A stretch of 64,000 bases of DNA, from assembly GCA_963921195.1 (NCBI GenBank), contig OY992537.1, positions 208,385,736 to 208,449,735 on the forward strand, given 5' to 3'. Origin of the DNA: Pegoplata infirma (Eukaryota > Arthropoda > Insecta > Diptera > Anthomyiidae). Positions 12,781 to 25,121 of the stretch are shown here, in pieces. Under the pieces are notes generated by a model, which saw nothing but the letters and a program-made list of their open reading frames with translations, made no database searches and was not told where the DNA came from. The first letter of the stretch is position 1; each line of letters starts with the position of its first letter. Position numbers and translations under genes: made by a program.

Positions 12781-13889
12781 TAGAGTGTCCCTTATTTTGG
12801 AAATGTTGGAAATCTTGAGACGGTACCCGCTCATTTTTTTCCTTTTGACTTAAAAATAACTCAGGAAAAATTTTACGCCCCTAGGACCACGCCTTCCCTA
12901 CGCGACGGGGCCTTAAAGAGCGGGGCCTAAAAAATCATTTTTCCATACAAACCAAAAAAATTTTTTTTTTATTTTTAATTTTTTTGTTATTAATTATTAT
13001 ATTACTTGGTTTGCTTATTCACGACAAAAAATTTGATTTTGGAGGGATAAGTCTTTCAGCGCTAAAAAATTTTTCGCAAAAAAAAAATTTGGGCGGCCGG
13101 GGTCCTACAGTAAAAAATTTTTAAAAAATATTTTTTTTAGTTTTGACCAGCAACGGTTTTAGTTGCTATGTTGCTTTAAATGATATATATTCCAAAAAAA
13201 AAATTATTCATATCTGTGACATCTTTATCTTTTTCGAAAAAAAAAATTTTGAGCCGTAGGAATCCTACGGTAAAAAATTTTTAAAAAATATTTTTTTTTA
13301 GTTTTGAAAAGCAATGGTTTTAGTTTTTATGTTGTTTTTAATGATATATATTCCAAAAAAAATATTATTCATATTTGTGACATTTTTATCGTGTATCGAA
13401 AAAAATCATCAATGCATTTTTTACCCTTTTTTAGAACACGATTAAGATGTCACAGATACAAAAAATATTTTTTTATGAATATATATCATTTAAAGCAACA
13501 TAGCAGCTAAAACCGTTGCTGGTCAAAACTAAAAAAAAATATTTTTTAAAAATTTTTTACTGTAGGACCCCGGCGGCTCAAAATTTTTTTTTGCGAAAAA
13601 TTTTTTAGCGCTGAAAGACTTATCCCACCAAAATCAAATTTTTTGTTGTGAATAAGCAAACCAAGTAATATAATAAATAATAACAAAAAAATTAAAAATC
13701 AAAAAAAAAAATTTTTGGTTTGTATGGAAAAATGATTTTTTAGGCCCCGCTCTTTAAGGGCCCGTCGCGTAGGGAAGGCGTGGTCCTAGGGGCGTAAAAT
13801 TTTTCCTGAGTTATTTTTAAGTCAAAAGGAAAAAAATGAGCGGGTACCATCTCAAGATTTCCAACATTTCCAAAATAAGGGACACTCTA
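12781..13889. mobile_element. 1.1-kb palindromic hAT-type foldback element
   Basis: Exact 8-bp TSD ATGTTCAC at 12773-12780 and 13890-13897. Ends TAGAGTGTCCCTTATTTTGG and its complement fit the hAT YARNG rule. Arms of about 500 bp each are nearly complementary throughout, including GC-rich parts near 12885-12930 and 13741-13795. Two related TATATATTCC-containing blocks sit near 13140 and 13310. No transposase. Confidence 0.85.
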
Positions 13890-13897
13890 ATGTTCAC

Positions 13898-14442
13898 TTT
13901 TGTCTATACTATGCTCTTTTTCATTTGAAGCAAAGCAAATGTTTCTTTTATTTAAAGTTTTTATTTTTTTTTTTTTTATCAATATTTTTTCATTTAAGAC
14001 CGAAAAGTATATTTTTTGTTAGCGTTATTTGCAAAAAACCGAAAAAGTAGAAGAAACCCATTTTTAAAACAGGGGAAAAAGTGTATGGTAGACTTTTGGT
14101 ATTAACAACTTTTTAAGCAAATATATTTGTGCAAGAAAGACGTAAATGACTCAAGTGGAAAATTGTAGTTTTGAGACATAAAAGTTTTTAAAAATCTCAT
14201 TAAAGAATTTAAGTAAAATGCCTATAATTCATATAATTGTTTTAAGATAAATTAGCAGCCGAAAAATTTGTCTATTCAAGACTTCGATTGTTCAATACAT
14301 TTTGAACTTGGCATTGGATGACCTAACACGCTGACTATTGAAAGACAATTCTGAGACTACTGTAGCTTCGCATATATATTTTTAATTTTCCCCGTCAAGT
14401 TGTTTTTAAATTTCAACAAAATCGGTCGGGGGGTTCAAATGT
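13898..14442. other. Unassigned AT-rich DNA
   Basis: No gene or clear repeat. An AAAATCGGTCGGGGGGTTCA word near 14419 resembles words common in fly dispersed repeats. Confidence 0.45.
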
Positions 14443-14444
14443 TA

Positions 14445-14941
14445 CACACAAAAAATTATTGGCTAAAACTTTTCAATTAAATCTATTGATCAACAAACTT
14501 TAAATGAGTCAATCAATGTTTTGATAAAAATTTTTGGTTTTTTCTTTACCTGTCGAATTACAAATTTTCAACATATTAGATTTTTTTTTTCGCTTTAATT
14601 TATTTGAATAGATTAATTCAAAAATATACAAAATAATCAGATCTTACTTGTTTTATTGTTGGTAACATATTGGAAAGCAAAAAAGATGAATTTTTATATA
14701 ATTTTTTCATAAGATTACAATTCATTTGTTAAATCAATCATTATTTTGATTGACTATAAATAAAAAATTTATCAAATTTTTGATCAAAATCGAAAAAATT
14801 TTTGATTGAAAATATTTTAAATCAATCACCTACAATTTGATGATTGGTATAAAAATTTTTTTTAATTGGAGGAATTTCAATCAAAAAATTTATTGAATCT
14901 GCGTTTTAGTTGATTGAAATTCGTTTCAAATTTTTTCTGTG
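14445..14941. mobile_element. TA-flanked MITE, CACACAAAAAATT ends
   Basis: TA at 14443-14444 and 14942-14943. The left end CACACAAAAAATTATTGGCT is mirrored by AAATTTTTTCTGTG on the right. Related in its ends and interior (ATTATTGGCTAAAA, AATCACCTACAATTTGAT) to the smaller element at 21564-21802. Probably Tc1/mariner-type. Confidence 0.65.
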
Positions 14942-14943
14942 TA

Positions 14944-15240
14944 TTGTTAAGCCCGTGAAATTCGGATGGTTTTTCAACGAATTCACATGTTAAAAAAAAC
15001 CGCTTTATAATCTTTGAAAGACATTGGTAAGGCACAAAAATACTTTAAAAAGTGTTTTTGCCACTCAGAATGCTTTTGAATCTAAAAAAGATGTTTAAGC
15101 TCAAAAAAACTTAAACTCAAAAAAAATTTACACTTGAGATTTTGTTATTTTTACAAAAATGACTAAAAACTTTTATATTTTTTCAATACATAATTTTTGG
15201 CTGTTTTTCCGGAGAAAATAGGTACATAAACCGCCTTTCT
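14944..15240. other. Unassigned AT-rich DNA
   Basis: No supportable feature between the MITE on the left and the hAT TSD on the right. Confidence 0.4.
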
Positions 15241-15248
15241 ATCACAAC

Positions 15249-15817
15249 TAGTGATGGGCGCGTGAGTGATTTTAACTCACGCTCACTCTCGCTCATGACA
15301 GGAATTTTTGAATCACAGACACTCACTCACGAGCATACTTTTTCTACTCACACTCACTCACAATCACGTAAGAGTAAATTTAATACAATTCACACTCCCG
15401 TGCACTCACGCAAGCTTCACTCACACTCACGTTGACTCCCGCTCACAAAACTCTTATTTATACTAAAAACATTTCAAAAACGAACATTTCAAAAATCTTT
15501 AAAAATTTTCAGCAAAATTTAAAGTTCAGCGAAATTTTACATTTTTTTTTGCTTTTTTTAGGACGAAATCTTAAGTTAAGCCAAATTTTATAATTTTTTT
15601 GTTGCATTTTTTGGTACAAAAGAAAATATGAAGAGTAAATAAGTCACGCAAACTCACGCAATCAGATTGAGTCACTCACACTCACTCACGCAAAAATTTT
15701 ACTCATGCACACACACTCACGCAATTTTTTTCTCCACTCACAATCACTTGAGTAAAATTGAATTCAGTTACACTCACGCGTGAATCACGCTCTAATCTGC
15801 TCATGTGCCCATCTCTA
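15249..15817. mobile_element. hAT-type MITE full of CACTCACG words
   Basis: Exact 8-bp TSD ATCACAAC at 15241-15248 and 15818-15825. Ends TAGTGATGGGCGCGTGAG and, in reverse, TAGAGATGGGCACATGAG, matching a well-known hAT end type. The interior has dozens of ACTCACG/CGTGAGT words in both orientations, densest at 15285-15440 and 15645-15790. No coding capacity. Confidence 0.85.
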
Positions 15818-15989
15818 ATCACAACCCATTAAAAAGTTATAAGGCTTCATTACAAAACTATAAAACACTGACCGACATTTATAAAACTTTTGTATTGTTC
15901 AGCGGTCTGGTCAAAGTTCACAAAAAATGCATTTTTGTGCACTCAAAAAAAACTCTGTCAAAAAATCTGTAAAATTTGTTTTGATTTTT

Positions 15990-18720
15990 TCTGTAATTAC
16001 AGATCGAGCACGGGCTCCAATTATATTTGTAATAAGGGGTCAAGTTGAAAAAATGCAGAAGAAAATTGAATTTCTAATAATAATAGACATTTCTGGTATT
16101 TCCCATACCGCACAGTGATTCGTTCCCATATATCGAGTGGGCAAAAATAGAATATTGGTCGCAGATTTCTGAAATTTGGTACACAAGCATTTAATTATCT
16201 AATCAAGAAAAAAACGAGTTTTTGGAAAAATCGGAGCAAGGACACGCCTACCCCCCATATATCCTGAAATTTAAATATGTGATTAAAACTACAAAAATGG
16301 TCACAAAATTCCCAAACTTTGTCAATGTTACCAATTTTGATATAGTATTTTACGTGTAAATTTTTTTCAAGATTGAAGCAAGGACTCGTGTGGCTGCCAT
16401 ATATCCTTTTTCTTAAAAAAATTGTAAGTCGCTTAAAAATTACTCGATTCCTTTGAAATTTTTTGTAAAAATTTGAATAAGTGATGTCAATGTGTGTGCC
16501 AAATTTCGCTGAAATCGGTTCTGTAAAACAAAAGTTATTTATATATCCTTTTTTAAAACTGCAATAAAGTGTTAATGTAGTTTAATCACAAAAATAAAAT
16601 AGAAAGAGTTGTCAACGATTTTCCAAATTTGGTACGCAAGCACAACATCAATTAATAGAAAAAAAATAAAAAATTTGAGCAAATCGGTCGAAGGACATTT
16701 GTACCTGTCGTATATCCTGAAATTTAAAAGTGGAGCTTTAGCCACAAAACTTGATATAAAATTACTTAACTTAGTTATTGTCTTAGAAATTTAGGTAATC
16801 ATCGACGTACAACATTTGTATTTTAATCTGAGCAAGGACTCGGTGGCTGCCATATATCCTTTTTCTTGAAATCGCTGTAACTATTTTAAAAATCTTTCAA
16901 TTGCTATCAAATTTTTAATATAGATTAGATCAAATAACGTAAATAAGTGTGCCAAATTTCGTTGAGTTGCTTGCGGTAACAAAAAAGCTGTTAATATATC
17001 CTTTTTTTAAATATGGTCAAAAATATAAAAATACATAATAACTGCAAAAACAAAATATTCGCAACACTTATTTCCTGTTGCATTACGAAAATATTTTTTT
17101 TTTCAAAATAAGTTTTAAGTAAACTCGTTTAATACTTGCTTTATTTCAAAGTATATACCCCGTTAATAACAAAAAACTAAAAAAAAATTTGTTTTTGGGA
17201 ACTTAAAATTTTTTTTTTTCGTTTGTTTTCAAAAACATAGTTATTTTTATTATTTGATCGTATAGAAAACAGTCCAGGATGTTAAAAAAATCAATAAAAA
17301 ATTATTTTTAAGTACAAACTTTTTTTATGTATCTCAAAAAAAAATTTGGTTTTGATTTGGGATACTAACGAAAATCAAATACTGGTTTTAAAGCAAAATG
17401 GCCCACTGTGTACTTATTTTATCGAATTATTTACTATAAATTTATGGTATACAATACAATAAATCCCTTTTTATAAAAAAACACGAAAATGATGATGTAT
17501 TTCTTAAATTTATTTACAGTACATAAAATAAATAAAAAAAAAATAATCCAATTTTAGATTTTTTTAAAAAAATTTTTTTTTCAACTTAAAAAAAAAACTT
17601 AGTTATTTTTATTTTTTGATCTTATAAAACATAGTTAAAGCTACAAAAAAAATAAAAAACAAAAAAATTTTATTCACGAACTTTTTTTATGAGGGCCATT
17701 AAAATTTGGTGATTTTGGGGATTTTAGTAAAAGTCATAGATAACTTTTAAAGCAAAACGGCCCACGTACTGCATAATTTTTTTCTGATTTTTTATTATAT
17801 TTTTACACAATACTATATAATATATCAATGTGTAAAGAAAAAATACTTAATATTCGATTTTTTTTTAATATTTTTTCCATTAATAATATAGCTTTTGAAA
17901 AAATTTAAATAAAGACACAAAAAAAATCTAACTTTTTTCCAACTTCAGACAAAAACTTAGTTATTTTTATTGTTTTGCCTTATAAACCATAGTCCGAGCT
18001 ATCGAAAAAGCGAAAAAAATAATTTTTTGACTCACGAACTTTTTTATGCATTCCATTAAAATTTGTCAATTTTTGGGAATTCGGTAGAAAAAATATAGAT
18101 TTCAGAGCAATGCAAAAATGTATTTTAAGATTAATTCTAAAAAAATGCAAATACAACATTTAGCAAATATATTAGTGTAACTTTTGCAAAAAAAAGTTCG
18201 TTGATTTCTTTAAAATTCGATTTTTCATAATTATTTTAGTAAACCTATAAAAATCAATTTTTAGGTTTTAACACAATAGCGTTGAATTTCCATACTTTAG
18301 GGCTCTCTTGTGGCAACATATGACTTCTTAAAAATCAGAAAAGTACATATTTCTTTTAGTTTACTATTAAACTCTAAAAATACAAAAAATCATCAACATT
18401 GAAGACATACTTTTTTTTTTGATTTTTGCCAATGAAACGAATCACTGTGTACCGGTTTCAAAGTGTTATCATCAGTAGGATTTTAAATGTCGGTTTGTCT
18501 TGTTAATAAAAACAGTTTTTTATATATGCGAACATTAATAGTTTCTGCAGAATACATTTTTACAGTTTCTAACACTACAATTCTATTTCTAGCAATCTCA
18601 ACCTCACTTCGTACATTCTTTCAACTTTTTTGTATCTTTCATTATTTCTTAAGGGTTACCAACATGATCTGGAATTACAAACATAAATGAAGAAATTTCC
18701 ATTTTCTGTTTCGGATACGT
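15990..18720 (+). repeat. Dispersed host repeat split by the Transib-like element
   Basis: Left part 15990-16110 and right part 18450-18720. Shared words with 43384-44010 include AGACATTTCTGGTATT, CCCATACCGGTTTCAAA, AAATGTCGGTTTGTCTTGTT and CTAACACTACAATTCTATTT. Function not recognised. Confidence 0.7.
16111..18449. mobile_element. 2.3-kb Transib-like nonautonomous element
   Basis: Perfect 14-bp TIRs CACAGTGATTCGTT at 16111-16124 and its complement at 18436-18449, with the 5-bp TSD TACCG at 16106-16110 and 18450-18454. The flanking host repeat has two copies without the insertion (TACCG at 43408-43412 and 43944-43948). A 5-bp TSD and CACAGTG ends are Transib features, the superfamily related to RAG1. 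The interior has two related modules of about 450 bp (16140-16570, 16600-17010) and three of about 355 bp (starting near 17225, 17597 and 17951). No transposase frame. Confidence 0.8.
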
Positions 18721-19140
18721 GCCTTTTAGTAAACTTTCAGCAGATTTTTCTGCTAAAATGGATATTTTTACTAAAATCTCTGTCATTCAGTTTTAGAAAA
18801 TAACGCATTTTTACTGATTCGTTTATGTTTTTAAACATATTTTTAGCAGATTATTTTTAAATTATACAAAAATAGTTAAGCTCAAAAGCAGATTTAAAAC
18901 ATTTTTTCGACTTATTTCACACGACTTTGATAAAAAAACTAATAGAACATTTTAACCCTTTAAACGCACGTTTTATTGCAGTTCTATGAGGATATGGGAG
19001 ATAGAGGGTTAATATATTCTAAGAAAAGCACCACCATCAAATTTTGCTGAAGACATGTCTTAATATTATTTAACTTATAATCAGATTTAATACTTCTTTT
19101 TTTGTTTATTCAAAACGCCTTTGAAAAAAATTGAAAAACA
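18721..19140. other. Unassigned AT-rich DNA
   Basis: No gene or clear repeat. Confidence 0.4.
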
Positions 19141-19149
19141 ACAGTCGGC

Positions 19150-19975
19150 CATAAGAAAATAAGTAAGAAAGTTACAGTCGGTCAAGACCGACTATATAAT
19201 ACACTACACCAGAGTTTCCCGGAAAATGGGTCCCAATTTCAAACATGGACTGATTAGATCTATATTTTTTCAAATCTTTAATAAGTGTAAAAAGCACTCA
19301 CTAATCAAATTTGAGTGGAATAGGCTTCTTTTTGTTGGCAATAAACCGCTTCAACTGAATATCGGTCGAAATTTTCACATGGGACCTAAGTCCAAAAATG
19401 GTCCGAAGATGATCAGATTTGATAAGGTTATTAAAGTACGCGTTTAACATACACAAACAGAATTTTAAATAAATATTTTCTATTTTCACGAAATTTGAGA
19501 GATTTATGTGAAAATCGGGAAGGTGGTTTGTATGGAAGCTACAAGAAGAACTAGTCCGATTTCTTTAATTTGGAATGGTGATTTGTGTGTATGAAACATG
19601 ATTAACTGTCAAATTTCGAAAATATACCTATTAAAATGCAGCTATTAGATTCATTTAAGCAAAAAATAAAGAGGACCTTTGTATGGGGGCTAGGTCTAAA
19701 TATGGACCGATTTTTTCCAGTTTCCTTGGGCCAAAAGAGGCTTAAGTTTCAAATTTCAAGTCAATTGATTAAAAATTGCGACCTGTATCCTGTTTAAACC
19801 GTTTACATGGACAGACAGACGGACGGACGGACATCGCTAAATCGACTCAAAAAGTGATTCTAAGTCGATCGGTATACTTAGAAGTGGGTCTAGGACCAAT
19901 ATTTCGGGTAGTTACAAACATCAGTACAAACTCATTATACCCTGTACCACATTGTGGTGTAGGGTATAAAAACTC
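19150..19975 (-). repeat. Dispersed repeat with GTCGGTC start and TGGTGTAGGGTAT end
   Basis: GTCGGTCAAGACCGAC (a near-perfect palindrome) lies near 19175 and an ACACTACACC word near 19202. At the other end ACCACATTGTGGTGTAGGGT at about 19947 pairs with it loosely. In between are (GGAC)n at 19815-19832 and repeated ATGGACCGATTTT-type words typical of fly dispersed repeats. Small open frames (19226-19447, 19776-19982) follow the repeat and are not genes. Confidence 0.6.
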
Positions 19976-19984
19976 GAGCTAAGT

Positions 19985-21509
19985 TTTTAAAACCCTTCGG
20001 TGGTTTTGTTCTTCTATTGCTATACTTTAATTTTTTTTGTTCAAGATACACTCGATGACCCCAAATTTGTTGCAAAGTGTATTTTGATGCATTACAAAGT
20101 GAGTATACCCTCATTCTCTGGTTGGCGCGTATAAAATTCAGTAAACGTCACAAAAATTCAGAAAATTCGTAAAAGTTCAGATATCACCAAAGTTTCGAAA
20201 AATATCCGGGAAATTCAGAAAAAATTTGGAAAAATTCTGGAAAATTAAAAAAAAAAAAATTATTTTGCATTTGGTGACTTAAACCATTTTGCATTTATCC
20301 TTAAAATGCACTTCATGGTAGTTTTATTATAGTCTTGTGTGTACTTTTTGGTAACATGAAACAAAAATTATATAAAAAAGCCACCGAATAAACAAACTAC
20401 AACATTTTGAAATTGGTTTTTTCTTTGCTTACTATTTTACAAACGAAATGAAATACGAAATACCATTTCTTTAGTAAAAATGCATAAGCTTTCGTTTGGC
20501 TGTTTTTTTTTTTGTGTGCTACATTGGCGGAGGAAGGCAAAATGAGTTTGGGATGTTGTTTGTAACTCCGCATATAATGATGACTAAGATCCGTGTCTAG
20601 TATCGACTTAGTATCGTGTCTAGTATCGACTTATTAATTGACACCTTGGGACTAAATGTAATAACGGAAAGGAAATAGAAAAGTAGTATAATAATTTTGA
20701 AAAAAGAAATTTATAATTTCGGGAAACCCCTGTAAACGAAACTGAGATCAAAGTTGAGATTTTGATAATTAAAGTTGTCAAATCACCAATCACTAATGTC
20801 ATACGACATATTGTACGACATATTGAACGACATATTGTACGACACCCCAAGACAAAGCGCTACTTACACCATGTTTAGTATCGCATGAAGACAATATTTA
20901 CTATTTTAGTTCTGTTTTAGTTTACTAAAGAGTCGCTTAATATCATTAGTTTTTGATATTACCAATTTTGAAAAAAATTTATTTAAAATTTTTTTTTGTG
21001 AACTTATTTGTATAACAGTTAATTTTTATTATTTTCAAATATTACCATCTTTACACTTCCTGTTCAAATTCATCCTTCTCTCTGGATCCCACACAAGTAG
21101 TGGTTACCATCACCTTTTTGAATAGAAAACATAAAACCAACAACTTCCACCTTCCATGTGTCCCAGCACATTTCCATGTAGCACATATAAAAATATCATA
21201 TATTTTGCTGTAAATGTACTTCTTTGAATTCGTTTATATTTATTGATATGACTGAATATGAATGTACCATTGGAGACAAAGAGTTTCCCCATTTCAGTCA
21301 TAAATTTCAAACTAAATTGACATGTGTGGTTTTATTACGTTGGTAACTGATGCCTGTATGTGCTATTTGTAAGACAACAAAAACAAAAAAATTGTGATAC
21401 CTGTACAAATAACGGCGTTTAGACTAAACATTATTTGTTCTGAAATTATCAAGGAAAACTGGAACCGAATTTGCGACCAATTTAAAGTTATATTTATTTT
21501 TGTTATTAA
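19985..21509. other. Unassigned DNA with a short tandem repeat
   Basis: A 12-bp tandem repeat of ACGACATATTGT spans 20803-20843, and a shorter GTCTAGTATCGACTTA duplication lies near 20595-20635. No gene is supported. Confidence 0.5.
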
Positions 21510-21910
21510 CACCGTCCGACAGCCAATATTAAACATGAACCGGATGATATACGTCTGAAAGTACACGGAAAAAATTATTGGCTAAAAAATTTCAATTAAA
21601 TCAATCATTATTTTAATTGACTTTAAATAAAAAATTTATCACATTTAAGATCAAAATCGAAAAAGTGATTAATTGATAAAAACATCAATTAATCACCTAC
21701 AATTTGATAATTGATGTAATAATTTTCTTCATCGGAGGAGTTTCAATTAAAAAATTAATTGAATTTTTTGTTGATTGACATTCGTTTTTAATTCTTTTTG
21801 TGTACAGATCAAATGGAGTAAAACAGCATTTACAGTTTTTCATTTCGTGATCCTGTTTCCTTTTAAAAGGACTTTAAAGTTTTTAAGGACACATTTTGTA
21901 AAATATTAAC
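21510..21910 (+). mobile_element. CACCGTCC foldback element, left part only
   Basis: Starts CACCGTCCGACAGCC and follows the left arm of the copies at 25122 and 32625 (CATTTACAGTTTTTC, GTGATCCTGTTTCC). It is interrupted by a MITE at 21564-21802 and broken off near 21910, where a different repeat begins. Confidence 0.7.
21564..21802. mobile_element. 239-bp TA-flanked MITE inside a foldback element
   Basis: TA at 21562-21563 and 21803-21804. Ends CACGGAAAAAATTATTGGCT and AATTCTTTTTGTG. The other foldback copies read GTCTGAAAGTATAGATCAAA across this point (25168 region), confirming the insertion site. Related to the MITE at 14445-14941. Confidence 0.75.
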
Positions 21911-22150
21911 ATGATAATGTTTTTAGGCTGGTGTCTAATTTTAAAAAAGTTGCAGGACGCCACCTCAGTTTGACTATATAAGCTAACAATTAACGAAAAA
22001 TAAAACCAGAATTAGGTACTATTTTCATTTTCTTAAAACCAAAAATTTTAATAACTTGGGTTTGTAACTTGAATAATAATTCACCTCGTGGTGAATAAAA
22101 CCGTTTTTCACCAGCTGGTGAATAAAAAGTAACATAATTATTTTTCAACA
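21911..22150 (-). repeat. Repeat block with CACC-dyad module, inverted copy of about 40695-40918
   Basis: About 230 bp match the reverse complement of 40695-40918, including the AGGCTGGTGTCTAATTTTAA and TTTGACTATATAAGC words. It ends in the dyad pair CACCTCGTGGTG (22082-22093) and CACCAGCTGGTG (22109-22120), followed by a T-rich array. Confidence 0.75.
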
Positions 22151-22345
22151 AAAAAAAAAAAATTTTTTCATCAAATCTTTTTTTTTTTCATCAAATTTTT
22201 TTTTCATAAAATTTTTTTTTCATCAATTTTTCTTTTCATCAAATTCTTTTTCCATCAAATTTTTTTTTTCGTCAATTTTTTTTTATCAAACTTATGTTTA
22301 TCAAATTTTTTTCATCAAAATTTTTTTGTCATCAATTGTTTTGTT
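22150..22345 (-). repeat. T-rich (TTTTTTTCATCAAA)n array
   Basis: About 14 loose units of 13-15 bp, each with CATCAA followed by a T-run. Complement of the GATGA arrays near 40 kb. Confidence 0.8.
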
Positions 22346-22348
22346 TTA

Positions 22349-23326
22349 CCCTCCACTCTAGTGATAGAGGGTATATATAAGTTTGTCATTCCGTTTGTAA
22401 CACATCGAAATATTGGTCTAGGACCCCATAAAGTATATATATTCATGATCCTCGATCGATTTTAAGTCGATCTAGCTATGTCCGTCCGTCCGTCTGTCTG
22501 TCCGTCCGGAAAAAAAACACGCTAACTTTTAAAACACTTTACAGAGGCTACTGAAGTTTGGCATATATGTTGGTCATTTACCTGGTCAGGTTGGTATTGC
22601 AATCCAGCAAAATCGGTCAAGTGGTTCAAAAGTTATGAGCAAAAGAGTAAATTTCTGCAAGGGTGTTTCGCGAATTTACGAGATAAAAAACACGATAACT
22701 TTCGAAAGACAATGATGAGACTGCTGAAGCGTGACATGTATCTTTGCCGTTCCCTAGGTCTGTTTTGTATTAAACTTCAGCTCAATCGGTCCAGTGGTTC
22801 AAAAGTTATAAGCAAAACCCTGAATTTCAGATTAGTTTCATCTTAAATGCCACGTGTTTACAAAAGTTTTAAAAGCATTGGTGGTAACTTAACAATGCTT
22901 TTCAAACTTGTTTAGTTTTAAAGAAATGCTTTCTAAACTTGTTTAGTTTTAAAAGCATTGGTAACTTCAAAATTACACTCGAAAAAAATTTTACACTCAA
23001 AAAAAATTTTACAATCAAAAAAAAATTTAGTTTTTTTTTTTTAAATTTACAATATTTTGTGTACATATGTACGTATATATGTACATATGCATTCAATCAG
23101 AAATATTTTTACAGTAAAAAAAACATTACACTCGAAAAAAATTTTACACTTAAAAAAAAATTAGTAATTTTTTTTTTTTAAATTACAAAAAAGAGTTTTT
23201 TACTAAAAATTAAATATTTCTAGTCAAAATTGTTAAATTTTCCCCGTTAAAAAATGTAATATCCTTTAAAAAATGCATTGTGGAGGGTATTCATAGATTC
23301 GGCAAAGTCGAATTTAACTTTTCCAC
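22349..23326 (+). repeat. TATACCC-family repeat, long copy
   Basis: Starts TTTTACCCTCCACTCTAG near 22349 and runs through GTCATTCCG and a (GTCC)n stretch near 22480-22505. It ends with GGAGGGTATTCATAGATTCG, TTCGGCAAAGTCGAA and CCACTTGTT. Longer than the others because two ACACTCGAAAAAAATTTTAC-type blocks occur at about 22970-23165. Confidence 0.75.
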
Positions 23327-23374
23327 TTGTTTTTTTTATCAATTTTTTTTTTGCATTAATTTTTTTTTATCATG

Positions 23375-24630
23375 TATGTCTCAGAATCTGAGACTTTTTT
23401 TTATAGGAAAAATGTCTCAGAATATGAGATTATTCTGTAGCAAAAATGTTCCTGTAGAAATTATAACACAATCTGAGACCGTTTTTATAGGAAAAATGTC
23501 TTAGAATCTGAGCCTTCTTCTATAGGAAAAATGTTTCAGAATCTGATAGTTTGTCTCAGAATCTGAGAACTTTTCTTTGGGAAAAATGTCTCAAAAGCTG
23601 AGATTTTTTTATTAAAAAAATGTCTAAGAATGCGAGACTTTTTCTATGGAACAAATTGCTCAGAATCTGAGACTTTTTCTATAGGAAAAATGTCTCAGAA
23701 TCTGAGACTTTTTCTATAGGAAAAATGTCTCAGAATCTGAGACTTTTTCTATAGGAAAAATGTCTCAGAATCTGTGACTTTTTCTATAGGAAAAATGTCT
23801 CAGAATCTGAGACTTTTTCTAAAGGAAAAATGTCTCAGAATCTGAGACTTTTTCTATAGGAAAAATGTCTCAGAATCTGAGACTTTTTCTACAGGAAAAA
23901 TGTCTCAGAATCTGAGACTTTTTCTATAGGAAAAATGTCTCAGAATCTGAGACTTTTTCTATAGGAAAAATGTCTCAGAATCTGAGACTTTTTCTATAGG
24001 AAAAATGTCTCAGAATCTGAGACTTTTTCTATGGGAAAAATGTCTCAGAATCTGAGACTTTTTCTATAGGAAAAATGTCTCAGAATCTGAGATTTTTTCT
24101 GTAGAAAAAATTTCTCAAAATCTGAGCCTTTTCTATAGGAAAAATGTCTCAGAATCTTAGACTTTTTTTATAGAAAAAAATTTCTCAGAATCCAAGAATT
24201 TTTCTATAGAGAAATGTCTTAGAATCTGAGACTTTTTCAATAGGAAAAACGTCTCAAAATCTAAGACTTTTTCTATAGGAAAAATGTCTCAAAATCTAAG
24301 ACTTTCTCTATAGGAAAAATTTCTCAGAATCTATACTTTTTCTTTAATTCTGTAGTAAAAATGTCGCAGAATCTGAGACTTTTTCTATAGGAAATATGTC
24401 GCAGAATCTGAGACTTTTTCTATAGGAAAAATGTCACAGAGTTTGAGAATTTTTTTTACAGGAAATATGTCTTAGAGTCTAAGACTTTTTCTATAGAAAA
24501 AATGTCTCAGAATCTGAGACATTTTCTATAGGAAAAATGTCACAGAATTTGAGAATTTTTTTTATAGGAAAAACGTCTCAGAATCTAAGACTTTTTCTAT
24601 AGGAAGAATTTCTCAGAGTTTGAGAGAAAT
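23375..24630 (-). repeat. Satellite A array 2 (35-bp unit, minus orientation)
   Basis: About 35 units with the core GTCTCAGAATCTGAGAC and a CTATAGG linker, the reverse complement of array 1. Clean between about 23660 and 24090, worn at both edges. It follows the 3' end of a TATACCC-family repeat and is followed by a poly-C run at 24653-24674. Confidence 0.93.
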
Positions 24631-24639
24631 TTCACCCCC

Positions 24640-25121
24640 AACACTAGTCGACTTCCCCCCCCCCCCCCCCCACCCCCTTAACAAATCTCAACATTTAACA
24701 AAAGAAAATTTCAAATATTTGTTATATTACTTATTTCAACCCTCCTTTTTTTCATGAAACCCAACCCCTGTACTTATACCAAAAAAAAAACAAAAATATG
24801 TCACACATGTCAAAATGTCATTTTAAATGCAGACTAAAATTTTCTTTATAACAGCGAATATAAAACTAATATTATGATAATTTTCTATAAATAAAATAAA
24901 TATTAAAATCACAGCTGAAACTCAAGCATGTCCTTTCCTTAGTCTGAAAAAAAAAATATAATTGAATTTAACTACATAGAGAAGGAAGTGTAAGAATATA
25001 TACGGAAACCAATAAAGCAGCGGGTGTTAAATTTAAAGGAACCAAAAAACAGTAAAAGTCTGGCAGAAGTTCTTTAAAAAGAAAAACACAGTGGTTTAGG
25101 CGAACTCAGTTTTTGTTATAA
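24640..25121. other. Unassigned DNA after satellite A array 2
   Basis: A poly-C run lies at 24653-24674. No gene or further repeat recognised. Confidence 0.45.
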
